DNA of 64,000 bases from Bradyrhizobium sp. CCBAU 53338 (GCF_015291665.1 NZ_CP030048.1:558001-622000); one strand, 5' to 3'. Shown: positions 16,874 to 26,299, numbered from the stretch's first letter. Program-made: numbers and translations. The notes: generated by a model not told the origin, from the sequence alone.

Positions 16874-17749
16874 TTATTCGCGGCCCTGCACGCCGAGCAG
16901 GCCATGCGGTCGCACCACGAGCACGAGCGTCATCGCCGCAAACAGCATCACATAGGCGTAACCGGGGTTGAACATGGAGGTGACGCTGATGATCTCGCCT
17001 GCGATCAGGCCGCCGAGGATCGCGCCGGGGAACGAGCCGACGCCGCCGATCACCACCACGACGAAGGTCTCGACGAGAATGTCGTCGCCGACGCCAGGGG
17101 TCAGCGACACCACCGGCGCGTTGACGATGCCGGCAAAGCCTGCGGCCATCGCGCCGATGCCGAACACCACCATGAAGACCTGGTAGACGTTGATCCCGAG
17201 CGAATCGACCATCACCGAGTCCTCGATGCCGGCGCGCACGATCATGCCGAGGCGGGTCCGGTAGAGCACGATGAACAGCGCGCCGAGCGCAATCGCGACG
17301 ATGCCGACCACGGCGAGGCGGTAGGTCGGATAGAACATGAAGCCGAGATTGGTGATGCCCTGGAACAGCGCCGGCGGCGGCACCACCAGCGACTGGCTCG
17401 AGAAGATCAGCCGCACGATCTCGACGAAGCAGATGCCGAGCCCGAACGTCACCAGCAGTTGGTCCTCGTGCGGCCGGTGATAGAAATGGCGGATAATGAC
17501 GCGTTCCATCACCACGCCGAGCAGCATCACGAACAGCGAGCCCGCGATGACGGCGAGGATGAACGATTCCGTGTACTGGTAGGTGACGTAGCCGGCATAG
17601 CCGCCGATCATGAACATCGCGCCATGCGCGAGGTTGAGCACGCCGAGGGTGCCGTAGATGATGGTCAGGCCGGAGCTGATCAGCGCGAGCAGGGCGCCGA
17701 GCGCGAGCCCGTTGAAAAGCTGCGAAACGAGATTAGGCCAACTGATCAT
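16874..17749 (-). CDS. LivH-type ABC transporter permease
   Basis: 291 residues, mostly hydrophobic, with LINGLALGALLALISSGLT-like opening (FNGLALGALLALISSGLTII) and the conserved GTLGVLNLAHGAMFMIGGY segment followed by the VVIGGVGSFPGAILGGLIAG block near the C-terminus. It pairs with the LivM half of the neighbouring fusion, 11 bases downstream. It lies 99 bases after the binding-protein gene, in the order binding protein, LivH, LivM-LivG, LivF. Confidence 0.93.
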   Translation of the reverse strand: MISWPNLVSQLFNGLALGALLALISSGLTIIYGTLGVLNLAHGAMFMIGGYAGYVTYQYTESFILAVIAGSLFVMLLGVVMERVIIRHFYHRPHEDQLLVTFGLGICFVEIVRLIFSSQSLVVPPPALFQGITNLGFMFYPTYRLAVVGIVAIALGALFIVLYRTRLGMIVRAGIEDSVMVDSLGINVYQVFMVVFGIGAMAAGFAGIVNAPVVSLTPGVGDDILVETFVVVVIGGVGSFPGAILGGLIAGEIISVTSMFNPGYAYVMLFAAMTLVLVVRPHGLLGVQGRE

Positions 17750-17848
17750 GCGACGATCGCCGTTGTGACGCGCGTTTGAGCTGCGTCAAAAAAGGTGACG
17801 CCGCAGGTCCAGAGGGTGGCCTACGGCGTCACAGGGGTTAGCTCGGGC

Positions 17849-19183
17849 TCAGGTGTAGTCGCCGAGATGGCAGCCGAACGCGTCGGGCTTCTGCATCAGG
17901 CCTTCACCCGGAACGATCTCGACGACGTCGTACCAGTCTTCCTTGCTCTTCATGTCCTTCTGCTGCTTGCCCTTGACGATGATGACCGGGCGAACGCATT
18001 GGTGATCCTCGGGACGGTAGTGCACGTCGCCGACGAGCGAGGGGATCGTTTCGCCCCTCTCGTAGGCCTTGATCACGTCCGGCGGATTGAAGCTGCCGGC
18101 TTCCTCGCACATGTGGGCCCAGTGCGCGAAGCTGACATAGGCGTTCTCCGCGCCCCATTCCGGCTTGTAGCCGTATTTCTTCTCGAAGGCCGCGTTGAAC
18201 ATCTTGGCAAGCGGGAACTTGTCTTCGATCGTCCACCAGTAATCGGTCGCGGCAAAGACGCCCTGCATCAGGCCGCCGGTCTCGCGCGCGATGAAGGGCA
18301 CCTGGTAGGGAACCACCAGCTTCATCTTGTCGAGCACGCCGAACTGCTTGGCTTGCTGGGTCGACAGCACCGCGTCATGGCCCCAGTTCACGTTGATGAG
18401 CACGTCGGCGCCGGAGTTGGCGACATTGAGCAGATACGAGGAATAGTCAGGCGCGCCGAGCGGGGCGACCTGGTTGGTGACGGTGGTCCATCCGGCTGTC
18501 GCGAGGAAGTCCTGCATCGACTTGGTGACGGTGTGGCCGTAGGTGTAGTCGGGGGTCAGATACGCGGCCTTCTTGCCCTTGCCGAACTCCCGCACCATCA
18601 CCGGGCCGATCGCCGCCGCAGCAGTCTGGCCGAAGAAGTTCTGGCGGACGCCGTAGCGCACGCAGTCCTTGCCGGTGGTGTCGTTCGAGCCGGAGATGCC
18701 GCACACGAACAGCACATGCTCGCGCTGGGCCAGCTTGTTCAACGCCACGGCGACGGCGCTCGACGTGCCGCCCGTGATCATGATCGCCTTGTTCTCGCTG
18801 ATGAAGCGCTGCTGCGCTTGCACGGCTTCGTTGGGCTTCGCCGCGGAATCCGCGACGCCGAACTTCAGTTCCTTGCCGAGCACGCCCTTGCTGGTCTTCG
18901 GCGAGATCTTCTTGATCAGCTCGTGACCTTCGTTGATGTGCTCGATCGCCAGCTGATAGCCCTTGAGCTCGTCCTCGCCCTGCACGGCGTATGTGCCGGT
19001 GCGCGGAACCGAGATTCCGATGAAGGCAGTGGAACCCGATACGCCCGCGGGATAGGTGCCGATCGCCGGCTTGTCCTCGGCGAAGGCGGGCATCGCGGGC
19101 AGCACCGAGCCGCCGATGAGACCTGCGGTGGTCTGGAGCAGACCACGGCGCGAAAGGCCGCGGCGGATGAGATCGTCAGTCAT
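17849..19183 (-). CDS. HAAT-family ABC transporter substrate-binding protein with Tat signal
   Basis: 444 residues from the ATG at 19183, which has GGAGG 7 bases upstream; the frame remains open further upstream without support. The N-terminus has a twin-arginine signal (LSRRGLLQTTAGLIGGSVLP) ending in AFA-E. The mature part is a type I periplasmic binding protein (Peripla_BP_6: GYQLAIEHINEGHELIKKI, DSAAKPNEAVQAQQRFISEN). Homologues bind branched-chain amino acids, amides or aromatic acids, and the ligand is not clear here. It is the first gene of a four-gene importer operon. Confidence 0.92.
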   Translation of the reverse strand: MTDDLIRRGLSRRGLLQTTAGLIGGSVLPAMPAFAEDKPAIGTYPAGVSGSTAFIGISVPRTGTYAVQGEDELKGYQLAIEHINEGHELIKKISPKTSKGVLGKELKFGVADSAAKPNEAVQAQQRFISENKAIMITGGTSSAVAVALNKLAQREHVLFVCGISGSNDTTGKDCVRYGVRQNFFGQTAAAAIGPVMVREFGKGKKAAYLTPDYTYGHTVTKSMQDFLATAGWTTVTNQVAPLGAPDYSSYLLNVANSGADVLINVNWGHDAVLSTQQAKQFGVLDKMKLVVPYQVPFIARETGGLMQGVFAATDYWWTIEDKFPLAKMFNAAFEKKYGYKPEWGAENAYVSFAHWAHMCEEAGSFNPPDVIKAYERGETIPSLVGDVHYRPEDHQCVRPVIIVKGKQQKDMKSKEDWYDVVEIVPGEGLMQKPDAFGCHLGDYT

Positions 19184-19371
19184 GGTGGTTCCTCCGAACA
19201 TCATTCTTGTTTGTAGGCAAAACACGAGTTGTCCGGCGGCGGCCGACCTCGAAGGCCTGCGCGCGCCGGGCACGTCACATCCGCGTGTAGCTCTTGGACG
19301 CAAGCATTGCTTGTGAAGGCCTTCTGTCAATTTCGCCTTTGGTCGAACGATGGAAATTATGTCGTGAAAAC

Positions 19372-19388
19372 ATATCGGATCGCGATAT
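19372..19388. promoter_or_regulatory. candidate operator palindrome between the transporter and RpoA-CTD-like gene
   Basis: Inverted repeat ATATCG-gatcg-CGATAT in an AT-rich patch between the divergent transporter operon (start 19183) and the gene at 19434. It would fit a regulator such as the nearby MarR protein, but this is position-based inference only. Confidence 0.3.
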
Positions 19389-19433
19389 ATATTAGTCTTT
19401 GTGAGTACGAGGCTGGCGGGTTCGGCGAGGGAA

Positions 19434-20024
19434 ATGGCGCGACAAACGACAGTGATGGGCAGCCGGAAGCGACAGGCCTGGCCGCAGGAGACGGAGCGGA
19501 AGGAGGCTGCGCGGCTTTCGGGGGAGGGTAGCGATGCCGCTCGCGCGCCCGAGCCGCGCAATCGCCCGGCTGGTGAGCGCGGACCCGCCGTCGGCGCGGT
19601 TCAGGCCAAGCGCGCGCCGGCACCGATGAAGCGATTGGGCGTGCGGGCCCAGAACGTCCTGAAAGAGCTCGCGCTCGAGCTCACCGGCGAGCAGCCGCCG
19701 AAGGGGAATTGGTCGCCCTCGCGCGATCTGCTGCGCGCGCTGACCGCCGAGCACCTCGCGACCGCGCGCAATTGCGGGCCGCATACGATACGGGAAATCG
19801 TCGACTGGGCGCAGGGCTGCGGCGTCACCATCAAGCCGGTGATCAAGTCCGGCGGCTCGTTGTCCGAGATGTGGGAAAAGCTGATCGCCAACGCAGCCTC
19901 TGGCGCGTTGACCAGCACCGAGATCGTCAGCGCGCTGCAGCGGTCCGTCAGGAGGAAAAGCGTGCGAATTCCGATCGCGTTTCAGGTCATCCTGGTGAAG
20001 ATCCTGCTCTCGAGCTTCGAATAG
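19434..20024 (+). CDS. hypothetical protein with RpoA C-terminal-domain-like helix-hairpin-helix
   Basis: About 196 residues from the ATG at 19434 (a GTG at 19401 is the alternative). The first 60 residues are basic and disordered. Residues about 65-140 (KRLGVRAQNVLKELALELTG, then LRALTAEHLATARNCGPHTI and REIVDWAQGCG) follow the pattern of the RNA polymerase alpha-subunit C-terminal domain, whose helix-hairpin-helix binds UP-element DNA. The remaining C-terminal part has no recognised domain. The gene is divergent from the transporter operon and 110 bases upstream of a MarR gene. A DNA-binding role is an inference. Confidence 0.7.
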   Translation: MARQTTVMGSRKRQAWPQETERKEAARLSGEGSDAARAPEPRNRPAGERGPAVGAVQAKRAPAPMKRLGVRAQNVLKELALELTGEQPPKGNWSPSRDLLRALTAEHLATARNCGPHTIREIVDWAQGCGVTIKPVIKSGGSLSEMWEKLIANAASGALTSTEIVSALQRSVRRKSVRIPIAFQVILVKILLSSFE

Positions 20025-20134
20025 ACGATCGGATAGATGTGCATCGGTATCACCGCCCGGTTGGTCCGGTCGCGGCCGCTTGCTACTTTAGGCTAAGCCT
20101 CCCGCCATGGCGGGCGGCATGGTCGAGGTGGGGC

Positions 20135-20614
20135 ATGGCTCAGGCGAAGAAGGCGCAGCGGTCCAAGGTGGTGACGTCAGCCAGGCGCACCGGCAGCGCG
20201 ATGCGTGATTCGGATTACGCAGCGCTGGCGCAGTTTCGCTACCAGATCCGCAGCTTTCTGGCATTCAGCGAGGCGGCTGCCGTCAAGCAGGGATTGACGC
20301 CGACGCAGCATCAGGCGCTGCTCGGCATCAAGGGCTTTGTCCGTCCGGGCCCGGCAACTGTCGGAGACGTCGCGAAGTTTCTGCTGATCCGGCATCACTC
20401 CGCCGTCGAACTAATCAACCGGCTCGAAAAGCTGGAACTGGTCAGCCGCGTCGCCGATCCCGAAGACGCCAGACGCGTACACCTCAGGCTTGCGAAGAAG
20501 GGTGAGCAGAAGCTCCAGGCGCTCTCGCGGAAAAACCTCGAGGAACTCCGCCGCGCCCCGAGCTCGGCGCTGAGCCGTCTGTTGAAGTCGTTCGGAGAGC
20601 CCGGCGACGCCTGA
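20135..20614 (+). CDS. MarR-family transcriptional regulator
   Basis: 159 residues from the ATG at 20135 (GAGGTGGGG upstream). After a basic N-terminal tail, a winged-helix core is visible: LTPTQHQALLGIKGF, the HTH segment TVGDVAKFLLIRHHSAVELI and the wing VSRVADPEDARRVHLRLA. The core's DxRR wing is typical of MarR. The ligand is unknown. The likely targets are its own promoter or the transporter operon 1 kb upstream. The gene is convergent with prfA. Confidence 0.9.
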   Translation: MAQAKKAQRSKVVTSARRTGSAMRDSDYAALAQFRYQIRSFLAFSEAAAVKQGLTPTQHQALLGIKGFVRPGPATVGDVAKFLLIRHHSAVELINRLEKLELVSRVADPEDARRVHLRLAKKGEQKLQALSRKNLEELRRAPSSALSRLLKSFGEPGDA

Positions 20615-20629
20615 GCGTCGTGGGCCCCG

Positions 20630-21715
20630 TTATGCCGCCGCCCCTTGCGCGGCAAGCTGTGCGGCTTGGTGCTCGGTGGTCAGCGCATCGGTGAGTTCGC
20701 CGAGCGCTTCGCCTGCGATCACCTGCGGCAGCTTGTAGAGCGTCAGATTGATCCGATGATCCGTGACGCGCCCTTGCGGGAAGTTATAGGTGCGGATGCG
20801 CTCGCTGCGATCGCCGGAGCCGACCTTCTCCTTGCGCTCGGCCGAGCGCGCGGCGTCGACGCGCTGCCGCTCGGCGTCGTAGATGCGCGAACGCAGGATG
20901 TTCATGGCGGAGGCGCGGTTCTTGTGCTGCGAGCGGCTGTCCTGCATCATCACCACGATGCCGGTCGGGATGTGGGTGATGCGGATCGCCGATTCGGTCT
21001 TGTTGACGTGCTGGCCGCCGGCGCCTTGCGCGCGCATGGTCTCGATGCGCAGATCCTCGTTCTTGATCTCGACGTCGACATCCTCGACCTCCGGCAGCAC
21101 GGCGACCGTGGCCGCCGAGGTATGGATGCGCCCCTGCGTCTCGGTGTCGGGCACGCGCTGCACGCGGTGCACGCCGGATTCGAATTTCAGCTTGGAGAAT
21201 GCGCCGCGGCCCTGCACCTCCGCGATGATTTCCTTGTAGCCGCCGACGGTGCCTTCGCTCGCCGAGATCACCTCGACTTTCCAGCCTTGCAGGCTCGCGA
21301 AGCGCTCGTACATCCGGAACAGATCGCCGGCGAACAGCGAGGCCTCGTCGCCGCCGGTGCCGGCGCGAATTTCCAGTACGACGTTGCGGTCGTCCATGGC
21401 GTCCTTGGGCAGGAGCGCGATGCGGATCTTCTGGACCAGTTCCTCGATCTTCGGATTGAGCTCGTCGCGCTCGGCTTCCGCCATGCTGCGCATCTCGGCA
21501 TCGGTCGCGGGATCGGCGATCAGCGCCTCGGTGTCGGCGAGCTCTTTGACGGCTGAGCGATAAGTCTTCACCGCCTCGATCAGCGGGGTGATCTCGGCAA
21601 GCTCGCGCGTGACCTGTACGTAGCGTTCGGACGAGAGCTGTCCGAGCGATTCGGCTTCGAGCGAAGCGTGATGCGCGAGCAGAACGTCCAGTTTGGCTTC
21701 GGGGAGTGACGACAT
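20630..21715 (-). CDS. prfA: peptide chain release factor 1
   Basis: 361 residues, the full RF1 length. The catalytic GGQ lies in [20 protein letters not shown] (about 230), and an anticodon-like loop region is present upstream ([20 protein letters not shown]). It terminates translation at UAA and UAG and is methylated on the GGQ glutamine by PrmC, whose gene is 7 kb away here. It lies 57 bases after ptsP in the same direction and is probably in that operon. Confidence 0.97.
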   Translation of the reverse strand: MSSLPEAKLDVLLAHHASLEAESLGQLSSERYVQVTRELAEITPLIEAVKTYRSAVKELADTEALIADPATDAEMRSMAEAERDELNPKIEELVQKIRIALLPKDAMDDRNVVLEIRAGTGGDEASLFAGDLFRMYERFASLQGWKVEVISASEGTVGGYKEIIAEVQGRGAFSKLKFESGVHRVQRVPDTETQGRIHTSAATVAVLPEVEDVDVEIKNEDLRIETMRAQGAGGQHVNKTESAIRITHIPTGIVVMMQDSRSQHKNRASAMNILRSRIYDAERQRVDAARSAERKEKVGSGDRSERIRTYNFPQGRVTDHRINLTLYKLPQVIAGEALGELTDALTTEHQAAQLAAQGAAA

Positions 21716-21772
21716 CGGTTCAGTCTCAAATGGCGGAGGGAGGCGAGGGGGCGAGGACGGGCGGCAGGCCCG

Positions 21773-24040
21773 CTACAACGCCAGGCCCTCGGCCTCGGCA
21801 AATTCCGTCAGCTTCTGCCGGATCGAGACGCTGCCGGTCGGCGCATCCAGCAGCGGGCCGAGCATCGCTGCGGCCTTCTTGACGTCGAGGTCGATCACCA
21901 TCGCCTTGACCGGGCCGAGCGCGGTCGCCGACAGCGACAGCGAGCGGTAGCCCATCGCGAGCAGCGCCAGCGCACCGATCGGTTTCGAGGCCATCTCGCC
22001 GCAGAGCGACAGCGATTTCTTCGCGGCCTGCGTCTTTTGCGCGATGTCGCGCAGCGCCCGCAGGATCGGCGTCGACATCGTGTCGAAGCGTTCGGAGACC
22101 TTGGCATTGCCGCGGTCGACAGCGAACAGGAACTGGAACAGATCGTTCGAGCCGACCGAGATGAAGTCGACCTTCTTCAGGAGCTCGTCGAGCTGATAGA
22201 GCAGCGCCGGCACCTCGACCATGGTGCCGATATCGATGCGCTCCGGCAGCGTGTGGCCGTGCTGCCGCAAATATGTCAGCTCGCGCTCGACCAGGGCCTT
22301 CGCCGAATCGAACTCGGCGACCTCCGAGATCATCGGAAACATGATGCGCAGCGCACGGCCGCCACCGGCGCGCAAGAGCGCACGGATCTGGCCGCGCAAC
22401 AGGCCGGGACGATCGAGCCCGAGGCGAATCGCGCGCCAGCCGAGCGCGGGATTCTCCTCGATCACCGTTTCCATGTATGGCAGCGCCTTGTCGCCCCCGA
22501 TGTCGAGGGTGCGGAAAGTGACGGGCTTCTGGCCTGCGGCATCCAGCACGGCGCGGTAGAGCGCGAGCTGGTCGCTGGTGCGCGGCAGGCTCTGGCCGAC
22601 CATGAATTGCAACTCGGTGCGGAACAGGCCGATGCCGGCGCTGCCGGTGTCGTCGATATGGGGCAGGTCGATGGCGAGGCCCGCATTGATCAGCAGCTCG
22701 ACCTTCTCGCCGTCCTTGGTGACGCAAGGCCGGTCGCGCAGCGCCAGATATTGCGCCTGGCGGCGGGCGCGGAAACGCACCCGCTCGGCATAAGCCGCTT
22801 CGATTTCCTGCGACGGGCGCACATAGATCGAGCCCGAAGTGCCGTCGACGATGATGGCGTCGCCGGGGTCGGCAATGCCGGGCGCGTTCGGGACTTCACC
22901 GACCGCGGGAATGCCGAGCGCGCGTGCCACGATCGAGACGTGGGAATTGGCGGTCCCCTCCTCCAGCACGATGCCGCGCAGGCGCTTGCGGTCGTAGTCG
23001 AGCAGCGCCGCCGGGCCCATCGCGCGCGCGATGACGATGGCATTGTCGGGCATCTGCTCGCGCGAGGGCGCATGGTCCTGGCCGACCAGCTGCCGCATCA
23101 GGCGATAGCCGAGATCCTCGAGATCGTGCAGTCGGTCGCGCAAGTAGGGATCGGTCACGCGCAGCATGCGGGCACGGGTGTCGGACTGGACGCGCTCGAC
23201 CGCAGCTTCCGCGGTAAGGCCGGTGGCGACCGCCTCGTGCAGCTTGTGCGACCAGCCCTGGTCGTTGGCGAACATGCGGTAGGCTTCGAGCACGTCGCGG
23301 TGCTCGCCGCCCTCGGCGACGTCGCCGCGCTCCAGCATGCGGTCTAGATCCGAGCGCAGCTTGGCCAGCGCGGCGTCGAGCCGCTTGATCTCCTTCGGCA
23401 GGTCCTCGGCGATATAGTCCTTGATGACGACGCGCGGCTCGTGCAGCACGACATGGCCGAGCGCGATGCCTTCCGAGAGAATGGCGCCGGCCTTCTGCGT
23501 GGAATGGCGCGCGGCCGGCTCCAGGCCGGGCTGGGCCAGCGCGGACAACTCGCCGGAGGCGATCAGCTCCGCCAGCACCATGGCGGTGGTTTGCAGCGCC
23601 TCGAGCTCTTCCTCGACATAGGTGCGCTTGGCGCGGTTCTGCACAACCAGCACGCCGAGGGTGTTGCCGGCGCGCAGGATCGGCACGCCGAGGAAGGAGT
23701 GATAGATCTCTTCGCCGGTCTCGGGGCGGAACGAGAAAGCCGGGTGGCTCTGTGCGTCGTTCAGATTGAGCGGCGTGGCCTCGCTGGCGACGAGGCCGAC
23801 CAGGCCCTCATGGGCGCTCAGCACGGTGTGGTGCACGGCCTCGCGGTTCAGACCTTCGGTGGCGTAGAGCTCAAGGGTGTTGTCGATGCGCAGCACATAG
23901 ACCGAGCACACCTCGGCCACCATGTTGGCGGCGATCAGCACCACGATCTTGTCCAGCCGCTCCTGGGCCGAGACCTGCTCCGCCATGGTTTCGCGGAGCC
24001 GTCTCAACAAGACGCGGGGACCTCCCGACGCGCTCCGCAT
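21773..24040 (-). CDS. ptsP: PTS-Ntr phosphoenolpyruvate-protein phosphotransferase (EI-Ntr)
   Basis: 755 residues: an N-terminal GAF domain (about 18-165), then the PEP-utilising N domain, the phospho-histidine segment EEGTANSHVSIVARALGIPA (about 367) and the C-terminal PEP-binding TIM barrel with FRTLDIGGDKALPY and LSLCGEMASKP. EI-Ntr starts the PEP to NPr to EIIA-Ntr phosphorelay that links nitrogen and carbon state to potassium transport and PHB control. It sits between lysC and prfA, the usual Rhizobiales order, behind a 368-base spacer with palindromes. Confidence 0.96.
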   Translation of the reverse strand: MRSASGGPRVLLRRLRETMAEQVSAQERLDKIVVLIAANMVAEVCSVYVLRIDNTLELYATEGLNREAVHHTVLSAHEGLVGLVASEATPLNLNDAQSHPAFSFRPETGEEIYHSFLGVPILRAGNTLGVLVVQNRAKRTYVEEELEALQTTAMVLAELIASGELSALAQPGLEPAARHSTQKAGAILSEGIALGHVVLHEPRVVIKDYIAEDLPKEIKRLDAALAKLRSDLDRMLERGDVAEGGEHRDVLEAYRMFANDQGWSHKLHEAVATGLTAEAAVERVQSDTRARMLRVTDPYLRDRLHDLEDLGYRLMRQLVGQDHAPSREQMPDNAIVIARAMGPAALLDYDRKRLRGIVLEEGTANSHVSIVARALGIPAVGEVPNAPGIADPGDAIIVDGTSGSIYVRPSQEIEAAYAERVRFRARRQAQYLALRDRPCVTKDGEKVELLINAGLAIDLPHIDDTGSAGIGLFRTELQFMVGQSLPRTSDQLALYRAVLDAAGQKPVTFRTLDIGGDKALPYMETVIEENPALGWRAIRLGLDRPGLLRGQIRALLRAGGGRALRIMFPMISEVAEFDSAKALVERELTYLRQHGHTLPERIDIGTMVEVPALLYQLDELLKKVDFISVGSNDLFQFLFAVDRGNAKVSERFDTMSTPILRALRDIAQKTQAAKKSLSLCGEMASKPIGALALLAMGYRSLSLSATALGPVKAMVIDLDVKKAAAMLGPLLDAPTGSVSIRQKLTEFAEAEGLAL

Positions 24041-24408
24041 GAACCGTCAATCTCCTCCGTCTGCCGGCCCGGCGATATTGGCCGGCGGCTGGCCTAAAAT
24101 TCCAGAAAAACAATCAATTTGTTTGTCCGGCGCAGGCGCAAACCCAAATCTTCTTGAGATTCAGTGCTTGCACCGAATCAGCGGCCTGAACTGGGACACA
24201 GTCTGCGGCAGCCCACCCTGTTCGCCGTATAGCGAATTGAGGCTTGTTTTGCCAAGCAAAACGCCTGCCAAACGCGAAGGTGTGTACACCTTCGCATTTG
24301 CTGCGACCGCTAAGAGAAAATTAGTCCAGGCATGGTCCGGAAATGCGAAGCGGTTTTCCGGAGAGACCGTGCTCAAACAAGAACTTGAAGCGCGACGACG
24401 GTCGCGCT
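24041..24408 (-). promoter_or_regulatory. ptsP upstream region with two inverted repeats and a candidate promoter
   Basis: No gene is seen in these 368 bases. On the minus strand a candidate promoter has TTGGCA (24256-24251) and CTATAC (24232-24227) 18 bases apart. Two inverted repeats lie at or just upstream of it: 24241-24267 (GTTTTGC/GCAAAAC core), overlapping the -35, and 24275-24296 (10-base arms GCGAAGGTGT and ACACCTTCGC around GT). They may be operators or RNA hairpins. Most of the remaining sequence is unremarkable. Confidence 0.45.
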
Positions 24409-24411
24409 TCA
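24386..24411 (-). terminator. rho-independent terminator overlapping the lysC stop
   Basis: An 11-base perfect stem (TGAAGCGCGAC with GTCGCGCTTCA, loop of 4) that includes the lysC stop codon. On the minus strand it is followed by AGTTCTTGTTTG, a moderately U-rich tail. It should separate lysC from ptsP transcripts. Confidence 0.75.
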
Positions 24412-25665
24412 GGCCTGATCGAGGCCGTAGAGCGTGTGCAGCGTGCGCACGGCAAGCTCGGTATAGGCGGTGTCGATCAAAACCGAGAACTTGATCTCGG
24501 AGGTTGTAATGGCCCGGATGTTGATATTCCGTCCGGCGAGGGCTGAAAACGCCTGGGCGGCGACGCCGGCATGGCTGCGCATCCCGCTGCCGATCACCGA
24601 GATCTTGGCGACGTCGGTCGCGGTGTCGAGCCTGGCATAGCCGATCTTGGCCTTGGCGGCGGTAATCGTGTCCTTGGCCCTGACGTAGTCGGCGGCCGGC
24701 ACCGTGAAGGTCAGGTCGGTGGTCTTGCCGTCTTCCGACACGTTCTGGACGATCATGTCGACGTTGATATTGGCCTCGGCGAGCGGGCCGAAGATCGACG
24801 CGGCGACGCCGGGCTTGTCCTCGATCTGGCGCACCGAGATCTGGGCCTCGTCCTTCGAGAAGGCGATACCGGTGACGACGTGATTTTCCATGATCTCCTC
24901 CTCGCCGCAGATCAGCGTGCCGGGCGGCTGGTTGGCATGCGGGTCGATGTCCTCGGGCTTGTCGAAGCTCGAGCGGACGAAGATCGGCATGTTGTGGACC
25001 ATGCCGAGTTCCACCGAGCGCACCTGCAGCACCTTGGCGCCCTGGGAAGCCAGTTCCAGCATGTCCTCGAACGCGATCTTGTCGAGCCTCTTGGCCTTCG
25101 GCACGATTCGCGGATCGGTGGTGTAGACGCCGTCGACGTCCGTGTAGATGTCGCAGCGGTCGGCCTTGACGGCTGCGGCGACCGCCACGGCCGAGGTGTC
25201 GGAGCCGCCGCGGCCGAGCGTGGTGATGCGGTTGGTCTTGGGATCGATGCCCTGGAAGCCGGCGATGACGGCGACCTCCTTGCGATCCTTGAAACGGGAG
25301 ATGATCTCGCTGCCGTCGATGTCCTCGATCCGGGCCGAGGCATGGGCATCGCTGGTCTTGATCGGGATCTGCCAGCCCTGCCAGGAGCGGGCCTGGATAC
25401 CCATGCTCTGGAGCACGATGGCCAGCAGGCCGGAGGTCACCTGTTCGCCGGATGCGACGACGGCGTCGTATTCGCGCGCGTCGTGCATCGGCGAGGCCTC
25501 GGTGCACCAGGCCACCAGTTCGTTGGTCTTGCCCGACATCGCCGAGACGACCACCGCCACTTCATGGCCGGCGTCGACCTCACGCTTCACATGGCGTGCG
25601 ACGTTGCGGATACGTTCGATGTTGGCGACGGACGTGCCGCCGAATTTCATCACGAGACGGCTCAT
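24409..25665 (-). CDS. lysC: aspartate kinase
   Basis: 418 residues. The kinase domain opens with LVMKFGGTSVANIERIRNVA and carries the GRGGSDTSAVAVAAAVKADR nucleotide loop. Two C-terminal ACT domains (from about 265) bind the feedback inhibitors lysine and/or threonine. The enzyme phosphorylates aspartate, the entry to Lys, Met, Thr and diaminopimelate synthesis. It is a stand-alone kinase without a homoserine dehydrogenase fusion. The gene is divergent from the PH-domain gene and ends in a terminator before ptsP. Confidence 0.97.
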   Translation of the reverse strand: MSRLVMKFGGTSVANIERIRNVARHVKREVDAGHEVAVVVSAMSGKTNELVAWCTEASPMHDAREYDAVVASGEQVTSGLLAIVLQSMGIQARSWQGWQIPIKTSDAHASARIEDIDGSEIISRFKDRKEVAVIAGFQGIDPKTNRITTLGRGGSDTSAVAVAAAVKADRCDIYTDVDGVYTTDPRIVPKAKRLDKIAFEDMLELASQGAKVLQVRSVELGMVHNMPIFVRSSFDKPEDIDPHANQPPGTLICGEEEIMENHVVTGIAFSKDEAQISVRQIEDKPGVAASIFGPLAEANINVDMIVQNVSEDGKTTDLTFTVPAADYVRAKDTITAAKAKIGYARLDTATDVAKISVIGSGMRSHAGVAAQAFSALAGRNINIRAITTSEIKFSVLIDTAYTELAVRTLHTLYGLDQA

Positions 25666-25817
25666 GACGACGCGTGCATTCCCTCTTGAGGATCAGTATG
25701 GTGACCCGCGCCGGACGGATGCCCTGGGGGATACCGACCGCGCGTATACAGAGGGGCGGGGCCGGGGGCAAGCGGGTTCCTGCAGGGCCCAATCCGGGCA
25801 ATGGGTTATCAGAGGTT

Positions 25818-26285
25818 ATGGCGCGCTATATTGACGAAATCCTGCAGCCCGGCGAGCGGGTGCTGTATTCGACCAATGCGCATTGGATTTTCTATTTCCC
25901 GGCCATTCTGGCCTGGATCGTGGCCCTGGTCCTGTTCGCGGTCTCCCGCCGGAGCGATATCTACAGCGTGGAGATGCTGTGCCTGCTCGGCTCCGGCCTG
26001 GTGGCGCTGGCCGCCCTTTACTGGACGGTGAAAGGCTGGTTCCATCGCCTCACCACGGAGACCGATGTCACCAATCTCCGGGTTGTGCACAAGATCGGCT
26101 TCATCAAGCGCCGCACCTTTGAAATGGCGCTGGACAAGGTCGAGAGTGTCGACGTCAACCAGACCATCCTTGGACGTATCCTCAACTACGGCGACGTGAC
26201 CATCAATGGCGTCGGCGAAGGACGCGAGACCATCCGCACCATCGCCTCTCCTCTCGCCTTCCGTAGTTCGATCACCACGCGGTAG
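25818..26285 (+). CDS. bacterial PH-domain (bPH2/YdbS-like) membrane protein
   Basis: 155 residues from the ATG at 25818, with AGAGG 3 bases upstream. Two hydrophobic segments (WIFYFPAILAWIVALVLFAV at about 23-42 and a second at about 55-72) precede a PH-like beta domain (TDVTNLRVVHKIGFIKRRTF, then MALDKVESVDVNQTILGRIL and NYGDVTINGVGEG), which matches the DUF304/bPH2 family. Function is unknown; it is a small inner-membrane protein. It lies 14 bases before ubiG and is likely co-transcribed with it. Confidence 0.88.
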   Translation: MARYIDEILQPGERVLYSTNAHWIFYFPAILAWIVALVLFAVSRRSDIYSVEMLCLLGSGLVALAALYWTVKGWFHRLTTETDVTNLRVVHKIGFIKRRTFEMALDKVESVDVNQTILGRILNYGDVTINGVGEGRETIRTIASPLAFRSSITTR

Positions 26286-26299
26286 GACCGCGCGTAACC

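Noticed and set aside
17795..19216. 473-codon frame antisense to the binding-protein gene at 17849
   Set aside because: The minus-strand gene has a signal peptide and family motifs; this is its mirror frame.
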